From: Micrococcales bacterium | Lineage (GTDB): Bacteria > Actinomycetota > Actinomycetes > Actinomycetales > Cellulomonadaceae | NCBI GenBank assembly: GCA_009783975.1 | Contig: WRCL01000158.1 | Coordinates: forward strand, 1-5,465 | Direction of reading: 5' to 3' | DNA length: 5,465 nucleotides | In this document: in pieces, positions 5,052 through 5,465 of the stretch | Layout of the letters: the number at the start of each line of letters is the position of its first letter | How positions within the stretch are numbered: the stretch's first letter is position 1 | Notes under the pieces: model-generated | Told to the model about the DNA's origin: nothing | The model's database searches: none | Seen by the model: only the letters and a program-made list of their open reading frames with translations | Program-made: the position numbers and the translations under genes

Positions 5052-5465
5052 ATGAGCAAGCAGGTCTTGAGGCTGCCGCCTCAGCGGCCGTCGACGCCCG
5101 GGGGGGCGGCGACCGGTCCGCGGTGGTGGGCCACGCGCCGTGCGGCCGGCGCAGCAGTCGTCACGTTCGCGCTGCTTGGCGGGTGCGGAGGGTCGCCAGC
5201 GGCCGAGAACACGTCGTCGGCCCCACCGGTGACGGCGACCCCGACTGAGCGCACAGCTGCCGACGACGCCTTCGCCGAGTTCCCCATGACGTTCGCCGCC
5301 GGTGACAGTGCCACCTGGTCGACCAGCCTCCTCATCGACAAGAAGGGCCGGTTCTCCGGTTCTTTCCGTTCGCTGGACACCACTCCTGCTGGGGCCGAGT
5401 ACCCCAACGGGACCGAGACTGTCTGCGCGTTCGAAGGACGGTTCACCGAGGTTGAGCAGGTTGAC
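5052..5465 (+). CDS. Secreted lipoprotein, uncharacterised (3' end beyond window)
   Basis: The frame is open from ATG 5052 to the window end, 138 residues. A Pro/Gly/Arg-rich N-region is followed by RR (29-30), a short hydrophobic stretch AAGAAVVTFALLGG and a lipobox LGGC with Cys45 as the predicted lipidated residue. Then comes a Ser/Thr/Pro/Ala-rich linker (about 47-72). A folded domain begins near FPMTFAAGDSATWST, continues with an IDKKGRFSGSF segment and ends with YPNGTETVCAFEGRF. That pattern resembles a domain I recall from uncharacterised surface proteins of Firmicutes and bifidobacteria; I cannot name a Pfam family. The N-region is long for a Sec lipoprotein signal; the paired arginines leave Tat export open. 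No good Shine-Dalgarno precedes the ATG, and a run of seven G at 5100-5106 makes the first 16 codons vulnerable to a frame error. Membrane-anchored and extracytoplasmic by inference; function unknown. Confidence 0.75.
   Translation, partial: MSKQVLRLPPQRPSTPGGAATGPRWWATRRAAGAAVVTFALLGGCGGSPAAENTSSAPPVTATPTERTAADDAFAEFPMTFAAGDSATWSTSLLIDKKGRFSGSFRSLDTTPAGAEYPNGTETVCAFEGRFTEVEQVD

Noticed and set aside
4748..5059. 103-residue minus-strand frame across the gap
   Set aside because: No recognisable domain or ribosome binding site, and it overlaps the lipoprotein start; kept only as part of the non-coding stretch.

Overview
The window looks like chromosomal DNA from a high-GC actinomycete. The signs are very G+C-rich codons, TAnnnT-type -10 elements, a possibly leaderless ndk and the folC-ndk neighbourhood. 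The motif style would fit a Micrococcales-type actinobacterium (Cellulomonas-like), but the genus is a guess. No rRNA, tRNA, CRISPR array, transposase or integrase was seen.

Layout, left to right. (1) Positions 1-994, minus strand: a FolC-like member of the Mur ligase family, cut by the left window edge. It keeps the P-loop and overall architecture but has lost the carbamylated-lysine position and the DGAHNP motif. (2) Positions 995-1157: a divergent promoter region with two outward-facing -10-like boxes, small palindromes, and a 10-codon upstream reading frame with a strong Shine-Dalgarno that ends exactly on the FolC-like start codon. (3) Positions 1158-2690, plus strand: a complete AAA-ATPase-like / PD-(D/E)XK nuclease-like protein of the DUF1703 type. 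(4) Positions 2708-4060, plus strand: the canonical folC, 17 bases downstream and probably co-transcribed. (5) Positions 4061-4134: a spacer with a perfect 8-bp inverted repeat and an ndk promoter. (6) Positions 4135-4563: ndk. (7) Positions 4564-5051: about 490 bases with no convincing gene but several palindromes. (8) Positions 5052 to the end: the N-terminal part of a secreted lipoprotein, cut by the right edge.

folC (folate polyglutamylation) and ndk (nucleoside triphosphate balancing) are housekeeping genes often neighbours in Actinobacteria. The unusual part is the left half: a divergent, catalytically altered FolC paralogue and a DUF1703-type ATPase/nuclease sit back to back, with the latter reading straight into folC. 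Whether these two extra genes form a functional unit or are a lineage-specific insertion cannot be decided from this sequence alone.
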